Source: Athripsodes cinereus | Lineage: Eukaryota > Arthropoda > Insecta > Trichoptera > Leptoceridae | Reading direction: 5' to 3' | NCBI GenBank assembly: GCA_947579605.1 | Contig: OX388314.1 | Span: 19,465,982 to 19,529,981, forward strand | DNA: 64,000 nt | Notes under the pieces: generated by a model | Told to the model about the DNA's origin: nothing | What the model saw: the letters and a program-made list of their open reading frames with translations, nothing else | Databases searched by the model: none | Made by a program: the position numbers and the translations under genes | Shown here: piece after piece, positions 11,460 to 24,689 of the stretch | How positions within the stretch are numbered: the first letter of the stretch is position 1 | Layout: each line of letters opens with the position of its first letter

Positions 11460-12625
11460 GTTTGCATACTGCATTCGAGATGTACAGTATGTTCCAAAGA
11501 TACTTCATAAAAATGTTTTTCTCCCTAATTTATTATTTATTGTTATATAAATGTTTGATATCCAGTTTTTGTTCAATATATAATAACTTTCTCATTGCTT
11601 AAATTTTTATGGACTTTAAAGAAAGGTATATTGTTCATAAATAAAAAATAATGTGAAAAGAAAATCCAAATCATGCCATAAAATAGTCTCTAGAGCTAAT
11701 AATAATAGTAATAATAATAATAATCTTTGTTCAAATAATATCCAGTTTACACTTTTATAAAACATGCTTAGTAACATTTAACACAATCAATAATTATTTT
11801 TTTACCACACTAGCCATAGGGCTGTGTTGTGGCAGAATTACCGATATGATAAATAACAATAAAATCATTGAAATTAGGTAACTAAAAATAAAACCTTTCA
11901 AAAAATGAACAAAAAGAATCAGTCAAACAAAATAAATTATTTACAAACATGTCTCCATAGTACTGTCAATTATAAAAACAAATACAAGAAACAAAACAAA
12001 AATGGGACAGTGAATGATTCAGAAAATGTCAACGAGAGAAACTCGTCTGCAAATGAGTCACTGTTAGCTGCGTTAGTATCTTGTTAGTATCCTGAGTTAG
12101 CTATAACTATCATGAACGTCAGTAGATTAGTAATATTTCGACTTAATATTTTGACGGTTACATTGAAAATACTTGGATATTAGCGCTATTTTGGTCTATT
12201 TACATTTACATTCATAAAAAAAATGATAAAAATATTTGCAACATTTGAATCAGCCTGTACATTGGACACGGGAACATGTATAAATTCATTCTTATATTTT
12301 TCTTTCCTCTTCTGTATTCACATACACACACACACAGTCTAACATACGTACGGACATCCTGTATAAGGATATGATATTTCTACATATACATACATACACA
12401 ACATCTTACCTTCGCATTACTCCAAGATAATAATATATAGGTAGATACCTATATACAATTTTAATATATTATTATTCTTAGCAAACTTGTGTACATATGT
12501 ATTTTTAGGTAGCACATAAGTACAATATATTATGACGTCTTAGATTAAATTTAGGTAATGTTCGAATACATAAAACTTAGGTATTATTAGATATTTATTA
12601 TATTGTAATACCATGTATGAAAAAT
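11460..12625. other. AT-rich sequence, small microsatellites
   Basis: No gene is seen. An (AAT)n-like patch occurs at about 11697-11723 and a short (CA)n at about 12320-12335. Confidence 0.5.
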
Positions 12626-12628
12626 TGG

Positions 12629-12725
12629 ATGAATGTGAAGGAATTGAAAGAAGTGTGCAAGGACCGAACGACGAGCATTCTGTTTTCTCTGCCTAGCCCA
12701 TAAAGAATATTGCGTGAGGGGATAG
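12629..12725 (+). pseudogene. LINE-1 3'-end remnant
   Basis: This matches the end of the LINE at 5116-6424: GAAAGAAGTGTGCAAGGACC, CATTCTGTTTTCTCTGCCTA, then GCGTGAGGG and a degraded ATAG tail. It covers about the last 30 codons, with substitutions. Confidence 0.7.
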
Positions 12726-12729
12726 ATTA

Positions 12730-14830
12730 ACAGAAATATATGTTATGAACCTTACACCTAAGTAGGCCTTAAGTACTGAATATTAATTTTTGATGAAGGG
12801 GTTTTGAAAATGTGTATAGAAGATGCTAAATAAAATTGTTGTTTAATTTTGTGTTACCATTCCAATATTTTATGGCTTCAAAATATTAATGGTATGATTA
12901 GGATATATTTTTGTTACCTCCTTGCCATAGAAGAATTATGGTTGGATGCATATATTTATTTTTAGAAAAACATTATATCAGAAAACAATTTAATTTTTGT
13001 AATTTTCTCTAAATGGTGAATTATTAGATAGTTTAAAATTTACTTATTCTTCAAATCATTAATGCAAAACATGCAAATATAATATCGAAACACTACGCAC
13101 ATTTTTGGTTGAACGCGTTTAAATATTATCCGAATTGTTATCAACGATAAAACGGGAATGCTTAGTGTACAGTGCTGCGACTGCACCATACAATATTATA
13201 ATATAATGTAATCACATTCCATAAGGGCGGGGGATGATTTTTGAGGGAGAGAGTGATTGACATATCACACATGCATGTGACAGGTTTTCTTTGTAATAAA
13301 AAAAGTCTCGGAGAAAACTGATTTCCTGCTTTACTTCTTTCTTTTCTTACTTCGTACATTAAATTTCAAAGTTTTTTTCTATATTTAAATTTTAGTTTCA
13401 CAACGTGTTAAATAATTTTACATTACACTTTAAAACATCATCTCGATTTGTTCGTTTTTATCTTCTGTTTCTTAGGTTAATCCACCTTGATTAATGAATC
13501 TGGACGCATGAAAGAACTGTTGTGCAGGTGGAGTAGATGGATTATGGGGCTTTATCCGTGATTGAAAATTCAAGACGCAACTATTGGCTCATTAATCATA
13601 TTTATATTAATATATTTACTCACTTGTTTCATAAATACATCCACTTTTTTCCCCCTTACAATTTTCTCTAGATTTCCTCCCGTTGCTAGTTCAGTGCACA
13701 TATTGTGTATTATAATTTTTGTTACCAGTGTTCATATAAACAATTAATTATGAGATCATTATTAATATGTACCCTGTGTTTACTAGAATATCTATTTTTG
13801 TTTCAGGTATGTACCAAACTACTCGTAGCAACCCAAGATTGAAAAATGTAGAAATTCGTAAGTATGTAGAAGAAAAATATGGTAGGTATATCCTATATAA
13901 CATAACATAACATACATAGACAATTCACACAGATCGAGCTAGTCCCAAACTAAGATGAATCTTGTATTATTTATACGTTTATATACGTTTATATATATTT
14001 ATACGTTTTTTTTTTAAATTTACAGTGATAACTTTTTTCATAAATCTATTACATAAGAATAATGACTTGTACATTTTAACCAAGACACAAATTCTCAAAA
14101 GGGTTGCAACCCTTCGATTTCCTTTGCGACATAATCCAGACAATTATAACAAGAGTAGGTACTACTAAATTATTTATTCATTAATGTGTAGACTAAAATA
14201 TTATCACTTTATTACTGCTACAACTATTAATTCATTAATAATAATAACTATCAAATGTCTACAACTCGAAAGGGTTAAAACATCCCTCCTCTATAAGTTT
14301 CTAACAGGACATCCTCTTACTTAAATAGCTTTTCATAAGTTACTAACACAACAACCCTATCAAGTAATTTTAACCCTTTGCCACTTAATTAAGACTATGT
14401 TACTGTAATATACATATTATCTTCTTCTAACTGGTTATGATATTATTCATATTTTACAGAGGGTGTGACAATACTGTAAACAATATGTTTTCCAAAGGGT
14501 TGATTTGGTTTAAGCTACTATTGTTCTCGGAATTCAAACAATTATACAGTTAAGTTTTGTTTTGATTGTCTTTTGAAAGTAATGAAAAAAAAAAGAATTT
14601 TTATTTCACGAATTCTCCATAATTACATATATCCCCACATTATTAGGTACGTCGATCCATATAAATATATAATAGTAGAAGCCCAAGTGTTATGGATGAT
14701 CTAGGGTACTTATTCGACACCAATAAAATCTCTTGATGATATGAAATTTATAAATTTTCAGGTTATTCAGAACGATTGGCAAGTCTAAATGCAGACTTTA
14801 ATATGTTAAACATTTACATCCATACACATA
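12730..14830. other. AT-rich sequence, no gene seen
   Basis: About 2.1 kb in which I recognise no element. Short frames at 13162-13359, 13562-13747 and 13962-14168 have no motif and are treated as chance. Confidence 0.5.
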
Positions 14831-14837
14831 AAGGTTG

Positions 14838-14990
14838 TCTGGAAGATGTTGTATTACAACAAGTCCACCCTTTGATTGCTCATTGTTGGTGCATTGACTT
14901 TTAATTTTTTATCTTGCTTTTATTTGTATTTTCCTTTACATTGTACTGTTGCAATTGTGTGCCCATAAAACATTAAAATTATTATCATTG
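14838..14990 (+). mobile_element. Family C LINE 3' tail
   Basis: This sense-orientation copy starts AGGTTGTCTGGAAGAT, followed by a stem-loop GTTGT-ATT-ACAAC, AAGTCCACC, and a T-rich stretch resembling lepidopteran LINE 3' UTRs. It ends near CCCATAAAACATTAAAATT. The stem differs from 2979 and 58040 but still pairs. Confidence 0.6.
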
Positions 14991-14994
14991 TAAT

Positions 14995-15870
14995 TATGGG
15001 TAAAGTTTTGGTTATTAGCTGTAATCCTTTATTTACTGTGCTAAATGGGAGAACTAATAGATATATGTTAAATAAGATTTTACTACCAGAAAGGATAAAT
15101 TAGAGAAAATAATGAAATGCCTATCAGTTAACGAAATGATAATAAAATCACAATGAAATATTGCAACTTCCATAAAAAAATAATCGTATCAAAATTATTT
15201 TAAAAACTTTACTTGTTAAATTTAGAATGGAAAATCGCTTGGAAATAAAAAAAAATAATATATTAATTTTTAAATTTAGAATTGCGTCATTAAAAATAAG
15301 GAAGCGAAAAATTAAGAAATATGATCCACTTTGCATAATAAAATCGTCTTAATGACATTCTTGTTTTATATTTATATAAATATTCTCAGAAAACACTTGT
15401 TATAAAATGTAAAGAACATTGTTCTTAGAAAAACTTGAATAAGTACGACATTAATTTCTATTACCATCCGTGATGACCTCATCCGAATTCATTTCCTGCA
15501 GGAGAGATTTAAAAAAAAGACGCAGAGGATAAAATATCTTGATAAAGTGCCGCTGTGAGGAAAAATCTGGATAATTAATTAATGTATACCGGTGTCCTGG
15601 TCTTTGTGAAATTTACATTTTTTTAGGGGAAACTTAATCCACTTTTCACTCTAACAAATTAACATCATGCTCTAGTCGCAATGAGACCTTTATACTACAC
15701 GACTTTTGTTCATATGTAGCTTAAATCACTACAGAACTTTTTTTTTCTGCTGTTATCTATAATTGAACCAAATCAATATCTATAATTAAACCATCTTGAG
15801 ATAGAAAATAAACTATCATGATATGTTATCAGAACTTATTTTTATAACTGAAGAATTAACATCTCAGAAA
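14995..15870. other. AT-rich sequence, no feature
   Basis: No gene or repeat recognised. A 62-codon minus-strand frame (15148-15336) has no motif. Confidence 0.5.
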
Positions 15871-15872
15871 AC

Positions 15873-15960
15873 TAGGAGAAGACAGTTTGCAAATTTATTA
15901 CATGCAGCTGATCTGCTAGCTCCCCCACTTGTGAAATTTGCCCTGATGGGATAGTTGTAG
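15873..15960 (+). mobile_element. Family A, 3' half
   Basis: GAGAAGACAGTTTGC, ACATGCAGCTGATCTGCTAG, CCCCCACTTGTG and GCCCTGATGGGATAG follow the family-A 3' half in order, with substitutions. The 5' half is missing. Confidence 0.65.
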
Positions 15961-16374
15961 TACTAAGACTAGGTTCGCGTTGTTGCAGGAAACTATTCCA
16001 TTATATTTTTCACCTATACCTACTGATCATCCACACATCAATTAACCATTTGGAAATCTTAGAAGCTGTGAAATAGTTTTTGAGTATCTATGCAATTAAT
16101 GAATGAAGAAAATTATATTATTTAAGTATCGCATTGGATCCGATTATAATTTCACATGTGTGAAAAGGATCAAAAAATATCTACTTTCTTAGTTTGTCTT
16201 GAAATAGGGGTGACTGTTGTACGTAGAAAAAAAGTAGTAAGCAAGCAAACTGAAATAATAATAAAAAAGAAGTATAAAACATTAATTTAGTAGTACCTAG
16301 TAACAAGAGGGGGAAAGAAAATCGTTTGCTTAATTAAATTTTTAATGAAGCAAACTTGTCCGTCGCCCTTAAGT

Positions 16375-16900
16375 GGTTAAGGCCGGGTACACCGCAGTAA
16401 TAATTACCAAGGCGGAACTCGCCACTTAATATATTTTTTTCTTTTTTTTTGATTACATAAAACCTTAATTATTGTTGTAAATGTTTGTCTGGCAATCACA
16501 TTTCCCTCCCCCTTGACTTTGTTTAATTAAGTTTTTTTTTATTTATTCTGAACCCATTTTAGATATCAAGGTGGAAATTGGATTTACGTGATTGCAAATT
16601 AATTAATCAGACACTTGAGTATCCGCTCTTTGGAAGTGGTTGAGTGGTTCAAATGATTTTATTTTTTTTATTTTTGCATGTTGTCTTACTAAGTGGTTGA
16701 AAATCTTTTCGTTTTAAAATCCTGTTCTTACAATTCATAGCTTTGCTGCTTGAGCTTTCTTTTAAACTTTTTATTTTATAGCATTGGATATATGTAAATG
16801 TTAAGTCAATGCATCAGTCAATACACCTACTGTATCAAATATGTATGGGTAATATCTTTATTGATGTGCTTTAAATATGTTTATAGAAAAAGGATTTTTA
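16375..16900. other. AT-rich sequence with short GC-richer patch
   Basis: At 16375-16425 there is a GC-richer patch (GTGGTTAAGGCCGGG...) with a faint resemblance to a tRNA D-arm, but no box B follows. The rest is AT-rich with nothing recognised. Confidence 0.35.
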
Positions 16901-16907
16901 AGGCATA

Positions 16908-17153
16908 AAGCACTCGGTAAAGAATAATTTCTCACGCTTTTCCGTAAGTTTTCGAGTGTCCTGTAAATGGAAGGTGTTCGAAAAAACAAAGACATTCTAC
17001 ATCTCAAGTTCAGCGACGAGGCTAGCCACCTCGCTGAACCACGTCTTGAATGACTAAATTATTTGTTGACACGTAGAAGACAGCTTACATTTTTATGACA
17101 TGCAGCTAATCTGCTGGCTACCCCACTAATGGGATATGCCGTAATGGAATATG
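16908..17153 (+). mobile_element. Family A copy, near full length
   Basis: This follows the family-A consensus from CTCGGTAAAGAAT through CCGTAAGTTTTCGAGTGTCC, AGCGACGAGGCTAGCCACC, CTGCTGGCTACCCCAC and GATATGCCGTAATGG. An extra patch near 17020-17060 separates the halves. No target duplication was found, so it may be old. Confidence 0.75.
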
Positions 17154-17159
17154 GAGATT

Positions 17160-18705
17160 AACTTTTATTTTATAAATACTCGTATATTCACAATCTATCG
17201 TAAGGATGACTGTTTTTTCACCAAAGAGAAAAGTTAGAGATGCCACTATTATCTACTGCAAGATATAACCTGGGATATTATAACCCAATCTTAATGTATT
17301 GATATTCTATAAATTCATAGTATTTTATTTGCTTGAGTTAAGAATAAAATCCAGCTATTCATTCATTAAAAAAATTACCAACAAACAGATGCCAAAAGAA
17401 TTATATTTATTTTTGAATAAAATATTTCAGTGTTTAAAAACAATCATAATATTATTTTTAATTGAAGATCTTTTCATAATAATTAGTTGATATTATTTCC
17501 GTCCTTTTGTTTCATATTTGAAATCCTCAAAATCTCCCCTTTTCAAGTTGAGAGACTCCTCAAAAATCCCAGTACTCAAATTTTCGTCCACGAAGACCAT
17601 CGAGACATAGAGAGATAGAAAGAGAGTAGGTACTTTCTGGTATCTACCTACCAGCAACATCCTGGGGCAGTCTTACAGTAGATACTCAGTGGCTTAAACG
17701 AGGGGAATTTGGAGCTGAACAATGCCAAAGGAAGTTCTCTTCTTGACTCCTACGGAAGATCCTCAGATAAGCGAGAAATGGAGATTCCACTTGGATAAGG
17801 ATGAAGAGTACTTAATGAGATTTGCATAACATTATTATTGTCTTTGGAGTTCTTTAGATGTTAATGAATAAAAACAAGGGGGTTTAATCCAACATCATTT
17901 GTTAAGAAGAAATAAAACAGTGAGAAAATATAAATAAACCGAGAATTGAACGCTGTTTTAAAAAGAAATACAGGATTTTTAAAATGTTGTTTTATATAAG
18001 GTTGACTGCCTACTATATTAGCTATATTAGAATAGTACATACTTGTTATATATGAAAACATAACGAAAATATTCGGGATTTCCCATAAATAAATACACTA
18101 TTTAATCTTTACGTTCTATTAATACCTATTATTTCCAAATATTCGTGAAAATATTCTTAAAAATTCTTGCGTCTGCCTGAAAACAATGATTACTGGCATG
18201 TATCATATCTGATTTTTACAAAGTATCAGCAAGATTGACTGGGTCCTAAATCACTCGCAAACGAGTGAATGGTCTTTAGAAAAATAGAAAAGAAGATTGA
18301 CTGGATGAAATGTATAATACAATGAGGTCAGCTTTGTCACGTTTTGTTTATAAAGTTTTCTAATAAAATTTTATAACGCATACTTTTAACAGATTATTTT
18401 ATTATCACTAAACATAATATTTCAAGCGGCGTCTAATATCTTCACATATTTTAGTAATTAGGTACTTTATATTTTACATATTATTGTTGTTATTGTAACT
18501 AACCACAGTCTGATTTTATTTATTTAATTACGTACCATTAGAAATTAATTCCACACATTGGCAACAGCGGCCCGCTGTCATACTCAATCACATTTTTATT
18601 CTAATAATTGAATTTTTCTTATAACTATTATTGTAAGCGACGAACGGATTATATGCAATATAAAAAGGCTGATATATGTATTCATGAAATATGCTTAAAA
18701 TAGTG
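17160..18705. other. AT-rich sequence, no gene seen
   Basis: No element recognised. A GC-richer patch at 17640-17815 has no readable motif. At 18249-18285 the words TCGCAAACGAGTGAATGG recur, altered, at 39147-39175, so this may be an old shared repeat. Confidence 0.45.
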
Positions 18706-18713
18706 ATCTGTAA

Positions 18714-18999
18714 TCTCCGTGATGCAAAAGAGACGACGGTCCTGGCTGGGTCATGTTCTGAGAATGTCCAAGTATAGTTGACCATAAAGAGCACTGTTCT
18801 TCCATCCACAAAGGTTCCGACAGCTCGGACTCTCGCTTTCACAATACACCGTTCCTATAACAACGATATCAGAGCGCTGGGAATGTCATGGAAGAAGGTG
18901 ACGCAATTGGCGCAGAGTCGCTCTGAATGAAGGAGGCTGGTCCCTGCACTGTACTCCCGAGAGAAGCGTTGAGGGCGATAATGATGATGATGCTGATGG
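18714..18999 (+). pseudogene. LINE C-terminus (family B) with (GAT)n tail
   Basis: In frame from about 18721 it reads RRRSWLGHVLRM, followed by stops. After a shift of frame it continues TIHRSYNNDIRALGMSW and ends YSREKR before a stop and GAGGGCGAT repeats. This is the last roughly 90 codons of a LINE polyprotein. At least two stops and one frameshift make it dead. Confidence 0.75.
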
Positions 19000-20910
19000 T
19001 TAAAATATGCATTCATAAAATATGAAAATATGTCTCATTAAAAAGCGCGTTTTATTGTACAAAGATTTACAACAGGGGGGAGGGTAAAAAAATAAATGCT
19101 CCGCTTAATACGAGTATTATATGCAATTGTAGGTTATTCGGTACTGAATTTACAGTTATTTGATAGTGATTCGTTTAACTTTGATGATTTTTTTTCGCTG
19201 GTACACCTTTTGATTTTGCATTATGTTATCATGTTCTATAATTGACTCTGTGATCCTGTGTACATTGTATAAATAAGAATAAAATAAATGTTTAGTCCAC
19301 GTGACAGAAATTTAAGATCCCGTTTTATCTAGTGTGAGGTAGGTTCCAAAAATATGCTTTTTTGCGAAGAGGGAATCTGAGTGTGTACGAGTATAAAGTC
19401 GAGAAAATATGTAAAAAATATTTTAATATAGGCAAGATAGGCAAAAATGTTTTAATTATTATCATACACTTTATTAATAATAATGATTATATGTAAATGA
19501 ATAAAACATTATTTTTACGACGGTAATTTTTCTGTCACTGGTCACGTGACTATGATTTAGTCGACATTGGAACGGACGTTAATTTTCTCCTGAAATATCC
19601 CAATGACGTCTTTGTGCAGAGAATTTTTTAGATGATTAAAGTAAAATGGACCACACACGCTGCAACGTGTTTGACAACGCGACGGACGGACGGCGATAAA
19701 TCGATACGGCGTGTGTACCATAAAACATCTTCATTCCATGTTTGTAGTAATAAATATTAATGGACTATGTAGATTATCTCTTGAAATAGATGTTGATAAT
19801 ATCATGTTTCGAAATTAAATACTTAAGATAAATTAATTAAGTACCTACTTATTTATTTTTAAATTGAGGTTAATGATATCTCAAAGACAAATTGATACAT
19901 ACTTATATATACTATATAAAGTAACATGCATAATAATTTCTGTCTATTATTTTTTATTTATTTTATGCACAGTTTGTCAATAATTTTTCTTCTTTCTCTC
20001 TCTTATTTACGTGACGACAAAATATCCCATGTTTTGAATGGTAAATAAGTGTATTTTTGACTTATCAATTCATGTTATGTTATATTGTTCATATTTCTAA
20101 ATTGTGTCGCTTTTGATGCCATACTGCTTTGTATTCATGTATTCTTTTTATTTTATTTATTTATTTATTTATTAAATATACGGCAATCGCCTTGTATAAA
20201 AAACAATATTTTGTTCTTTTTATCCTGTATAATTATGATGAACCCAAGAGTCCCGTAAAGGGCCTATGGGAAATGATTTACAATAAACAATAATGAAATG
20301 GATACTATCTAGTTTTCTTGAAAGTTTATTTTATTTATATTTTCACGCCAAAAAATACAGTTTATATAAATTTAACACAGATTTTGTTCATACTCCTAAA
20401 TTGGTAAGTAAATTTTACATCATAAATATGGTTTCATTATAATATTTAAGTAATTGTTTTATTGTCAATTTAAAGTATAATCTCGAGACGCACTCATCCT
20501 AATTCAAAAATGTCCCTGAAAATACATATGCAGCCTCGAAAACTTTTTTCGAAAAAACGATTTAAACGATTTTCTTTGCCATAAAGTTTGTCAAGCAGAT
20601 GTGTTGACTGACAAACGTGTGCGATCGTCTCGCGAGTCACAACATTGCTAAGAAAAGAATAATTAATGGAGCGTGCTCATATTGATATATTTATAACTTA
20701 AGTAATTGGAATATTTTTAGTATATTACTAGCTCATTGCGCGATGACTTTACTCACAGATTTGTAGGGAAAAAAAATGCAACTTTCTTTTTAAACGATTT
20801 TAAATTTTTATGATGGTTAGTGCTGTATACTACAATTATATTATCTTAGATTTCAACCATTATTGAAATCTTTCTTTACCTATACAAATCTATACTTCAG
20901 GGATATTGTT
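19000..20910. other. AT-rich sequence with minor repeats
   Basis: At 19196-19295 a stretch ending AAATAAGAATAAAATAAATG resembles a LINE 3' tail. At 19649-19722 there are short imperfect inverted ends (TGGACCACACACGC and a reverse of TGGTACACACGCCG), perhaps a very small MITE. A (TTTA)n patch is at 20148-20172. No gene is seen. Confidence 0.4.
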
Positions 20911-20956
20911 TCCTGTTATTTTTATTTTATTTATTTATTAATTCTTTACTGTACAT

Positions 20957-21048
20957 TGATAAAAAACAATTACATAAAAGGTATACATTCAAATTAAATA
21001 CCTGATAAAAAACAATTACATAAAAGGTATACATTCAAATTAAATACC
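20957..21048 (+). repeat. Exact 46-bp tandem duplication
   Basis: The segment starting TGATAAAAAACAATTACATA at 20957-21002 is repeated exactly at 21003-21048. It lies just after a (TTTA)-rich, CTTTACTGTACATTG stretch resembling the far end of family-C tails (compare 57960). Lack of substitutions implies a recent duplication or a replication or assembly artefact. Confidence 0.9.
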
Positions 21049-21448
21049 TGTTACCTGTTTTCTTCAGGTAAACTGTTAACTGGGAAACTGTTACCTCAGT
21101 TTCCCCGATGATGCTTACAAGTATAGGCGAAAACGTTCAGTGTCAATCCTTATAAAGTGGCAATTTAGCAGTTTTCAATTAATATATTTTTATATTACAT
21201 TTTAATTTAATTAAAATTTAAAAATGGATTTCCACAATGTAAACGCAAAAACTCTTGAGTTATTTATTCTAAAAACATTAAATTGCCAAAAATAATCATT
21301 AATTTAAAAATTATAATAAAAACTAAAATAAAAAGTCTTAATTGAACTACCTAATCATAAATTTTTCATAAAAAAAAATATTCCAACATTCCTGGCATAA
21401 GCATGAATTATTTTTTATTATTATATCTATAGAGTTTATATGCGATTA

Positions 21449-22006
21449 CAGTGAAACCTCTATCTATCGTTCCTCGAATAATTGTTTTCCCGTATTTATC
21501 GTTATTTTTTACAGTACCAAATCAGTTTCATACAAAATACGTAAAAATATATCGCATCCATGGTTTCTCTATATGATTTTATCGCATTGACCGTTTAAAT
21601 TACACAAAAAAATCGTAGATATGTATAAAAACATTGGAGAGCGAGCGAGAAAGAAAGAACGATTTGTTCATTCTGTCGGCTGTCTTTTATGCTGGTACGT
21701 CAGTAGGTACAATAAAAAAGCAAATATGACGATGAAAGATACATACAGTATTAAGTATAATTTTGGTCTCCATGGAGCTTTCTTTTTTATCTTGTTACTA
21801 TATTTTTTACTTCAACAAATTGATTTATAACGTTTGAAACATGTATCATTTTTATAAAACCTATAAACCTACTCGTATGTAGGTACATATTAAACATTAA
21901 AATACATATAAATATGATTTCTTCTATACTCCCGCATTCATTGTTTTCCCGCATCCATAGTTTATTTCAATAGGTCCCTTCAAAAACGATAGATAGAGGT
22001 TCACTG
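21449..22006. mobile_element. Pogo/Tigger-like MITE with TA duplication
   Basis: Both ends carry CAGTGAAACCTCTATCTATC (the right end inverted and one A shorter), directly flanked by TA at 21447-21448 and 22007-22008. TA duplication with CAGTG-A-ACCTC ends is typical of the pogo/Tigger branch of Tc1/mariner. The 558-bp interior has no transposase. Motifs such as TTTTCCCGCATCCATAG and TTTTCCCGTATTTATCG recur near the ends as subterminal repeats. A 69-codon frame inside (21621-21830) has no motif. Confidence 0.85.
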
Positions 22007-22009
22007 TAC

Positions 22010-22430
22010 TGCGATCATGTTAAAACTTATATGTTGTGTGTTTATACCAAGTTTATACACAGTTTCCGTAAAAACGTGACAATAATTTTATATATTTTTG
22101 GAGCATACATACAAACATAGGAAATATTATTATTATTATTATGCTGTTGTGATTTTTTAATTTGATTTTATTATTATTGTTATTATTTAGTAGGTACCTA
22201 CGTAGCGAGGTAACAGACAGAAATAACTTGATTTTTTCTTCATTTTCTTGTTGCTAATAAATTATGACGATCATTAAACACGTTGTCTTCGAATTGGACA
22301 TAATTTCAGAAAATTTTAAGAATTATTACCTATCATGCAAAAAAACTATAAAAAATGTTCTAATTGGCTGGAAATTATAAATATATACGAGTACCTATAT
22401 ATTACATATATAGAAATGTATATTAACTGC
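22010..22430. other. AT-rich sequence, (ATT)n patch
   Basis: A simple (ATT)n patch lies at about 22127-22144. No gene is seen. Confidence 0.5.
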
Positions 22431-22431
22431 G

Positions 22432-22480
22432 TACAATTCGCTCTCTGGTTACCTTGCTTGTGGGAAATGTCGTGATTGTA
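22432..22480 (+). mobile_element. Family A tail fragment
   Basis: TCTGGTTACC, TTGCTTGTGGGAAATG and TCGTGATTGTAC follow the family-A 3' end with substitutions. Confidence 0.5.
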
Positions 22481-22717
22481 CAGAAATGTGCTACAAAAGC
22501 TTCAAACACATAGTAGATAAAGAGAGAGGAGTTAAGGTATTCCAATTCTTACGAACTGGCTTTGGCAGGTTTAAGCTAAAGCATGCTTAATAAATCAACC
22601 ATCTTTATTTTTGATCTTCTATTTATCTATATTTAATGTGGTATATAGGTATCCATTGCACTCACGGCTTGTAATAAACATATCTATAAGACGTCAACTT
22701 TATGCCTTAAAATGTAA

Positions 22718-22836
22718 GGCATTCGGGATGGGCATTAGATCTCATCGCTAAATTCAAGATTTTAAATTTTCTTTGTGATATTTTACAAACACCTTCTCTT
22801 TACAGTATATTTTAAAACTTACAAAAAAGAGTTGAT
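22718..22836 (-). mobile_element. Family A, 5' half, reverse orientation
   Basis: GGCATTCGGGATGGG, CTCATCGCTAAATTCAAGAT, AACACCTTCTCTTTACAG and AAAACTTACAAAAAAGAG follow family A in reverse. The 3' half is absent, and 22432-22480 is in the opposite orientation, so this is a separate or rearranged piece. Confidence 0.6.
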
Positions 22837-22839
22837 TGC

Positions 22840-24540
22840 CTTTTCTATTCTGAATGCTCTACGGTTTAACATAGAAATATAAAAAGAAATACATTTGCTT
22901 CAAATTTTCCCAGAGAATTTCAAGTCTTTCAAGAATTTCAACCTTTTTAAAGATTTATTTCAAATTAATCTGATAAATTTCTATCCCCTAAATTGATAGA
23001 ACAAACGATTAATAAAGAGATTAAAAGTTTAACACCTCCGTTAAATCAAGTGTCGGGATATTACACTCGCTTCATTAACCCCAGATAACCCCTTTCTTGG
23101 TAAATCTGAAATACTGAGAAAGGCATCTACTTGCAACCACTTTCCCTAAAATTTTCCAAAGAAAAATGAAGACAGCTTTATTATGCTTGAAGTCAAAAGA
23201 ACATCAAGTTTCGTTCCCACAGTTATTAAAAAAGATCTTTCATCGCTTTAAACTGAAGCCTTTTTAACTTTGATACTATGGTGTCGTCAACCAGTTTAAA
23301 AAAAACTTTTTTTTTTATTTATTACCAGAATAATTAACTTACACTTTAAAATTTGTTTACCAATCAACACAGTGTTTAATAACAACACAATTTTTATTAT
23401 AATTGATTTCCTCAAAATGAAGCAGAGATTAGATGATAATGCAGCGAAAAATTATCACTTTGCAATAAGTTCTTCTATTTAACTATTATTTGCAAATTAT
23501 TTAAAAAAAATTAAATATTCCTTAAAAAAATACTTAAAATTTTAACAAGAAAATTTCGAATGTTAAATTGTGTTTTCATGTGTATTTTTATGATGATCAA
23601 TCGACTCGTTTGACAGTTAAGCTGGTATATGATATATTTCACACGAGTATTGTAATGTTTGAAAAATGTCATGTTCTTCCTTTTCTCTGGCCGGGAAACG
23701 AATAAGGGACCTTGTGGTAAATGCATTTCTTCAGTCCATCATTTTTTAATCCTAATTTATCACACAAAGAATATAAAATTGATTACATAGACATTATAAC
23801 TAAATCATTGACACGACATTTTCGTGTTGAGATTAATATTTCATGAATTAAATATTGACGACCCCTGTATCATCGTCTGACTAATAGACGTTTCATTTGC
23901 ACAGTAATTAATTTCAAAAAGGGGGTAATTTAAATAAGCACAAGTCAAAGTTTAATTTCCAACCTTTTTGTTTTTATTATTACTTAAAGAAATCTTTTCC
24001 CCTTCGTTCGAAAATCTTTTTTGTTTCATTATTATTTGTCTAGAGGTGTCAGATCAGAAATAACGAGAATCGTGATAGCGCTAATTGTAAGAAAGAAAAA
24101 AAAGATGTTTTTTGAATTTATTCCGGTTTTAATTCAAATTAAAAACGTTCTCATTTTAAATTTTTAATTCCATTCAAAGTTTATAATGAGTTTTCATGAC
24201 TTTTCGTGTTGTCTGTAATCTGTTTTAATTTGTCTGTAATTATACCTTTCACTCTACCCTCTTTTCTTTAAAGGGTTGATGATTTGTATTCCTCAAGTTA
24301 ATTGGTTTCATTTATTAAAGTTTTTGTTTGTTTTTATCCTTTAAAAATGTTTGATTTTATCTATGTCAACAATTATAGCAATTTTATTCATTTCAATTTA
24401 CATTTTTCAGTAATTAGAATAGATTTAAACACAATTTTAGATAAAATTATATGAAGCAATTAAAAAAACCCACAGTCAATTTATTTACTTGTTAATTATT
24501 AGAACCTTGGGGCTAAAGGAGAAGAAAAATTAATCATAAT
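22840..24540. other. AT-rich sequence, no gene seen
   Basis: About 1.7 kb without recognisable elements. A 71-codon minus-strand frame (23511-23726) has no motif. Confidence 0.5.
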
Positions 24541-24543
24541 GCT

Positions 24544-24680
24544 TTACTATACTATACCATCATATCCCACAAGTGGGGTAGCCAGCATACCAGCTGCATA
24601 TATTAAACTCGCAAGCTGTTATTTTCGTGCCAATATACAATCAATGAATCATAATAAATTCATTATAATACATTTTTAAT
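24544..24680 (-). mobile_element. Family A, 3' half, reverse orientation
   Basis: The (ACTAT)n tail at 24545-24556 is followed by ACCATCATATCCCACAAGTG, GGGTAGCCAGC and CTGCATATATTAAACTCGCA, the family-A 3' half in reverse. A family-B piece in plus orientation begins about ten bases later, the same order as at 36407-36895. Confidence 0.75.
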
Positions 24681-24689
24681 ACCCTAGCT

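Noticed and set aside
11228..11602. Proline-rich 124-codon frame
   Set aside because: It is explained by the C-rich composition; the rest of the frame is Phe/Leu/Tyr-rich AT sequence without a domain.
16375..16425. tRNA-like patch (GTGGTTAAGGCCGGG)
   Set aside because: Only a vague box-A resemblance; no box B, acceptor stem or anticodon arm can be drawn.
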